Shown here: positions 61,542 through 64,000 of the stretch, in pieces
Numbering within the stretch: the stretch's first letter is position 1
Layout: every line of letters starts with the position of its first letter
DNA from: CAZHCG01 sp046484285
GTDB lineage: Bacteria > Myxococcota_A > Polyangia > JAAYKL01
Reading direction: 5' to 3'
DNA length: 64,000 nt
Assembly (NCBI GenBank): GCA_046484285.1
Contig: JAWOBP010000186.1
Span: forward strand, 53,434-117,433
Program-made: the position numbers and the translations under genes
Notes under the pieces: model-generated
What the model saw: the letters and a program-made list of their open reading frames with translations, nothing else
The model's database searches: none
What the model was told of the DNA's origin: nothing

Positions 61542-63266
61542 TCAACCTCCGCTGTATGGGCTATCGACCAGGCCGGGGCCTTTTTTGTTCTTGGCCGATT
61601 TCTTCTTGCCCGCCGGCCTCTTTTTCCCACTGCGTTTCTTCTTACCCGCCGGGTGTCTCTTGCCAGTTTTGGGCGGCGACTTTTTCTCTATCGGTTCTAG
61701 CGCAATCTTCAACCGACCGTCCTCCGAGGCGGCGAACTCGTGCGTAGTCGATTCGAATCCCTCCGCAGTTGCCGTGAGCGTATGGCGATCACCCGATCGC
61801 GGCACGAGGATCTCGGTCGTGTCGGCGGCGAGCTCGACTCCGTCCAGCTCGAGAGTGGCGTGCGAGGGAGTCACTTCAATCTCGATGCGCGCCGGAAGAC
61901 GGGCGTCGGCGTCTTCTTCGGTCGAGGCGGCTGGGGCGGTTGAGCTCGTGGCGCCCAGAGCGCTCCCTTTGTCGGGTTGACCCGCGGCGACGCGGCTCGT
62001 GCCTGCGTCGGGCTGTTTTTCGCCGCCCCCGCCGGCCAAGAAGACGGTGAGAATCACCGCCGCGGCAGTGACGGCGACGGCACCGGCGGCCAGAGCGCCG
62101 ACGAGCTTCTTCCATCCTCCGCCGGCTCGTGTCTTGATGCTGCGCGGAGTCTCGGCGACGGTCATGTTAGTGTGCTGTGCGGCGGCCCCCGGTGGGCGCG
62201 AATCAAGGACCCGTTCGAGCTCGTCCGGATCGATTTCCTCAACGCGTTCGACTGCCGAGCGGATTCGTTCGCGGTGTTGGACGAGGTCGTGCTCGAAGCA
62301 ACGGTGCATCAGCGCCGAAATTTCGGTCGAGCTGTCCCAGCTGCCCGGAGGATCGGCCGAGGAGTAGACATGCGCCATCAGTTCGCGTCCCATCGCACTG
62401 GCTGTTTCGTAGCGATTCTCCTTGTCGCCATCGAGGGCGGTGAGAATGATCTTCTCGAGCGCCGGATCCATCGAGCGGCACATCTCGCGCGGTCGCCGGA
62501 GATCGCCGTTCAGGATCTTGTTGAGGCGCTCGGCGTCGCTCTTGCCGGGAAAAGGGTGGCTTCCGGTCGTCAACATATAGAGACAGACCCCGAGCGAAAA
62601 CAGGTCCGCGCGACGATCGAGCGACTCACCGCGAATCTGCTCGGGAGGCATGAAGCCGATCTTGCCTTTGAGCGAGCCCGCGTCGGTGTGTGAAACGCGC
62701 TCTTGAGCCCAGGCGATTCCGAAGTCGATCAGCTTGACGAATCCGTTGTACGATACGAGTACGTTCCGCGGCGAGACGTCGCGGTGCACGAGGTTGAGCG
62801 GCTCGCCGTCGGCGTTGCGCAATTCGTGGGCGTCGTGCAGCCCCTGGCAGACCTTGGCCGCGATGTCCGCCCACAGCGGATGGGGCACTTCTATGCCGAA
62901 CGCGCGAGAGCGCCGGTAGATATTGCGCAGGCTCTGTCCGACGATCAGCTCGCACACCATGTAGTATAGGTCCCCTTCCTGGCCGACCTCGATCACCTCC
63001 CCCACGTTGGGGTGGTGAATGCGAGCGGCCAGGCGGGCCTCGTCGAGGAACATTTTGACAAAGTCCTGCTCGCTGGAGAGATGGGGATGGATCACCTTGA
63101 TGGCGACTAGTCTTTCGAAGCCAGCCATCCCGGACAGCCGTCCCACGTGGACGGACGCCATGCCACCTTGGGCGAGCGGATATATTACGTCGTAGCGCCC
63201 GAGCCGCGGTCTCCCGAGCGAGGGCGGCGGCTTGGAGACTTTGCTTGGGACGGGTGGGTCGTTCAT
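61542..63266 (-). CDS. Transmembrane Ser/Thr protein kinase with PEGA domain
   Basis: A 574-residue bacterial Hanks-type kinase. The kinase domain is at about residues 20-290 with LAQGGMASVHVG (Gly loop), VAIKVIHPH (Lys), VHRDVSPRNVLV (HRD-like catalytic loop), LIDFGIA (DFG) and MPPEQIRGE (APE-like). A single membrane helix lies near 385-408 (LVGALAAGAVAVTAAAVILTVFL). The outer part is a PEGA domain (about 455-525; SHATLELDGVEL, VPRSGDRHTLTATAEGFES) and a very Lys-rich tail. The ATG is preferred over a TTG one codon earlier. It is followed by a surface lipoprotein gene, suggesting envelope sensing. Confidence 0.93.
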   Translation of the reverse strand: MNDPPVPSKVSKPPPSLGRPRLGRYDVIYPLAQGGMASVHVGRLSGMAGFERLVAIKVIHPHLSSEQDFVKMFLDEARLAARIHHPNVGEVIEVGQEGDLYYMVCELIVGQSLRNIYRRSRAFGIEVPHPLWADIAAKVCQGLHDAHELRNADGEPLNLVHRDVSPRNVLVSYNGFVKLIDFGIAWAQERVSHTDAGSLKGKIGFMPPEQIRGESLDRRADLFSLGVCLYMLTTGSHPFPGKSDAERLNKILNGDLRRPREMCRSMDPALEKIILTALDGDKENRYETASAMGRELMAHVYSSADPPGSWDSSTEISALMHRCFEHDLVQHRERIRSAVERVEEIDPDELERVLDSRPPGAAAQHTNMTVAETPRSIKTRAGGGWKKLVGALAAGAVAVTAAAVILTVFLAGGGGEKQPDAGTSRVAAGQPDKGSALGATSSTAPAASTEEDADARLPARIEIEVTPSHATLELDGVELAADTTEILVPRSGDRHTLTATAEGFESTTHEFAASEDGRLKIALEPIEKKSPPKTGKRHPAGKKKRSGKKRPAGKKKSAKNKKGPGLVDSPYSGG

Positions 63267-63421
63267 CAAAGTCTCGATCTCGAATCTTGACTTCCGCCGT
63301 GCTCTATTCGGCTATTTTTGATCCACGTGCGAGACCGATTCCGAGCACTATTCGGAGGCTCTGCTCGATCCGACGCTTCTCAAAAATAATTCTACATGAG
63401 CATGGAATTTCCTACAAGTCT

Positions 63422-63586
63422 CTAGTGCCTCGTCAACCCCACAATGCCGGGTCGGGCCGGCCCTCATCGACGATCCCTGCGTCACTCCTCCTCAAATTGG
63501 CACCGCCAGTCCTTCGTCCTCGTTCCTTGCCCCCGCCGATGATCTCTCGCCCCGTACCCGAAATCGTCGGGTTGACTCGGCACTAG
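63422..63586. mobile_element. 165-bp MITE, copy 2
   Basis: Same element as at 60515-60679, same length and orientation. The right terminal repeat differs by two bases (GACTCGG for GACGAGG). It lies between the kinase gene and the REP-like repeats. The rest of 63267-63594 shows no gene; 63300-63415 is AT-richer and should hold the kinase promoter. Confidence 0.9.
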
Positions 63587-63594
63587 TAGCACGT

Positions 63595-63810
63595 CAGGCC
63601 TCCAAGATCGGGTAGAGCCTCCGCAGCTTGACCCGTGCGTCTACAAACTGAAGACCCTGAAGCGCGGGTGTCAGACCCGCTGAAGCGCGGACCCTGAAGC
63701 GCGGGTGTCAGACCCTGAAGCGCGGGTGTCAGACCCGCTGAAGCGCGGCGTGGGTTGATAGGAAGTTGATTGGAAAGTTCCGTTCATGGCGGTTTTTCGC
63801 GCCAGGCCAA
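63595..63810. repeat. REP-like hairpin cluster upstream of a REP-associated transposase
   Basis: Shares its ends and unit with 31050-31290. Here the units form perfect small hairpins: GCGGGT-GTCAG-ACCCGC (63666-63682 and again 63722-63738), flanked by CTGAAGC. The cluster sits about 45 bases before the transposase start at 63854. Confidence 0.75.
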
Positions 63811-63853
63811 ACTTTTTTGCAACCGAGCGGGGCCAGCGTCCGATGTAAGGAGC

Positions 63854-64000
63854 ATGGGACATCCAATCAGAATCTATCAGCCGGGGATCGTCTACTCGAT
63901 GGTCTCCAACATCGTCGACCGCCAGTTCATGCTCAAGCCGGACCACCACCCGGACAACCCGCTTCTGTCGCTCGAGAGCCCGCCCGAGGCCTTGTCGCCG
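63854..64000 (+). CDS. REP-associated tyrosine transposase, 5' part (cut by window end)
   Basis: Forty-nine codons open to the window end, beginning MGHPIRIYQPGIVYSM, which matches the start of Y1/RAYT transposases (a conserved xPIRxYxPGxVY with later R-FMLKPD). TAAGGAG lies just before the ATG. Family members cut and join single-stranded REP hairpins; such hairpins lie directly upstream. The HUH motif and nucleophile Tyr would be beyond the window. It looks like the intact counterpart of the truncated copy at 2455-3306. Confidence 0.7.
   Translation, partial: MGHPIRIYQPGIVYSMVSNIVDRQFMLKPDHHPDNPLLSLESPPEALSP

Overview
The window is a high-GC (roughly two thirds G+C) stretch of a Gram-negative bacterial chromosome. 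Lipoprotein signal peptides are abundant, an outer-membrane beta-barrel and Tat signals are present, and many secreted proteins carry low-complexity linkers of alternating Asp with Thr, Ser or Ala. These linkers, a MopE-type metal-binding motif, a Ser/Thr kinase with a PEGA domain, GSu-type CxxxxCH heme motifs and a glutaconyl-CoA decarboxylase-like carboxyltransferase together suggest an anaerobic lineage of the former Deltaproteobacteria (Myxococcota-like or a neighbouring candidate phylum). The lineage is inference; no rRNA gene is present.

Layout. 1-2.4 kb: rtcB, a DUF89/ARMT1-like gene and a tiny membrane protein, all overlapping. 2.4-3.3 kb: a 5'-truncated REP-associated (Y1, HUH) transposase. 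3.6-7.6 kb: secreted lipoproteins (unknown, VWA/MopE, metallophosphoesterase). 7.7-18.3 kb: the most notable block. It holds a [NiFe] hydrogenase with its maturation protease, a 13-heme cytochrome, an outer-membrane barrel, a 5-heme cytochrome and, divergently, an 11-heme cytochrome, a tandem-rhodanese lipoprotein and a very small cytochrome. 18.4-23.2 kb: a zinc-ribbon/coiled-coil membrane protein, a lipoprotein, pgeF and a stand-alone AICAR transformylase. 23.4-29.5 kb: the ATP synthase operon atpX-F-H-A-G-D-C (no a or c subunit). 29.5-31.3 kb: a LysM/M15-like peptidase, a membrane protein with a damaged 5' end, and a REP-like repeat cluster. 31.5-34.5 kb: pncC-thpR-recA-TPR. 34.8-43.1 kb: the rimP-nusA-ylxR/Q-infB-ylxP-rbfA/nrnA-truB operon, with a leader terminator and two gene fusions. 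43.1-49.5 kb: a giant Cys-rich repeat lipoprotein, an AmmeMemoRadiSam radical SAM enzyme, lipB and lipA. 49.7-54.8 kb: a carboxyltransferase, a membrane protein and two lipoproteins. 54.8-57.8 kb: two DUF4349 genes, a lipoprotein and a CxxxY-type ccmE. 57.9-63.3 kb: an MFS transporter, a TPR/PEGA protein, a lipoprotein and a Ser/Thr kinase. 63.4-64 kb: a MITE, REP-like hairpins and the 5' end of a second REP-associated transposase.

How it works together. The 7.7-18.3 kb block reads as a hydrogen-linked extracellular electron-transfer module. A periplasmic hydrogenase, tethered by a predicted lipid rather than a cytochrome b subunit, could pass electrons to multiheme lipoproteins and through a porin-cytochrome conduit. 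The 11-heme cytochrome is interrupted by one in-frame UGA, followed at bacterial SECIS distance by a perfect 7-bp hairpin with a GUU loop, which makes it a candidate selenoprotein.

Mobile DNA is minor but informative. There is a two-copy 165-bp MITE with 18-bp terminal inverted repeats; one copy sits exactly on the stop codon of a lipoprotein gene. A REP/RAYT system also has an orphan repeat cluster at 31 kb.
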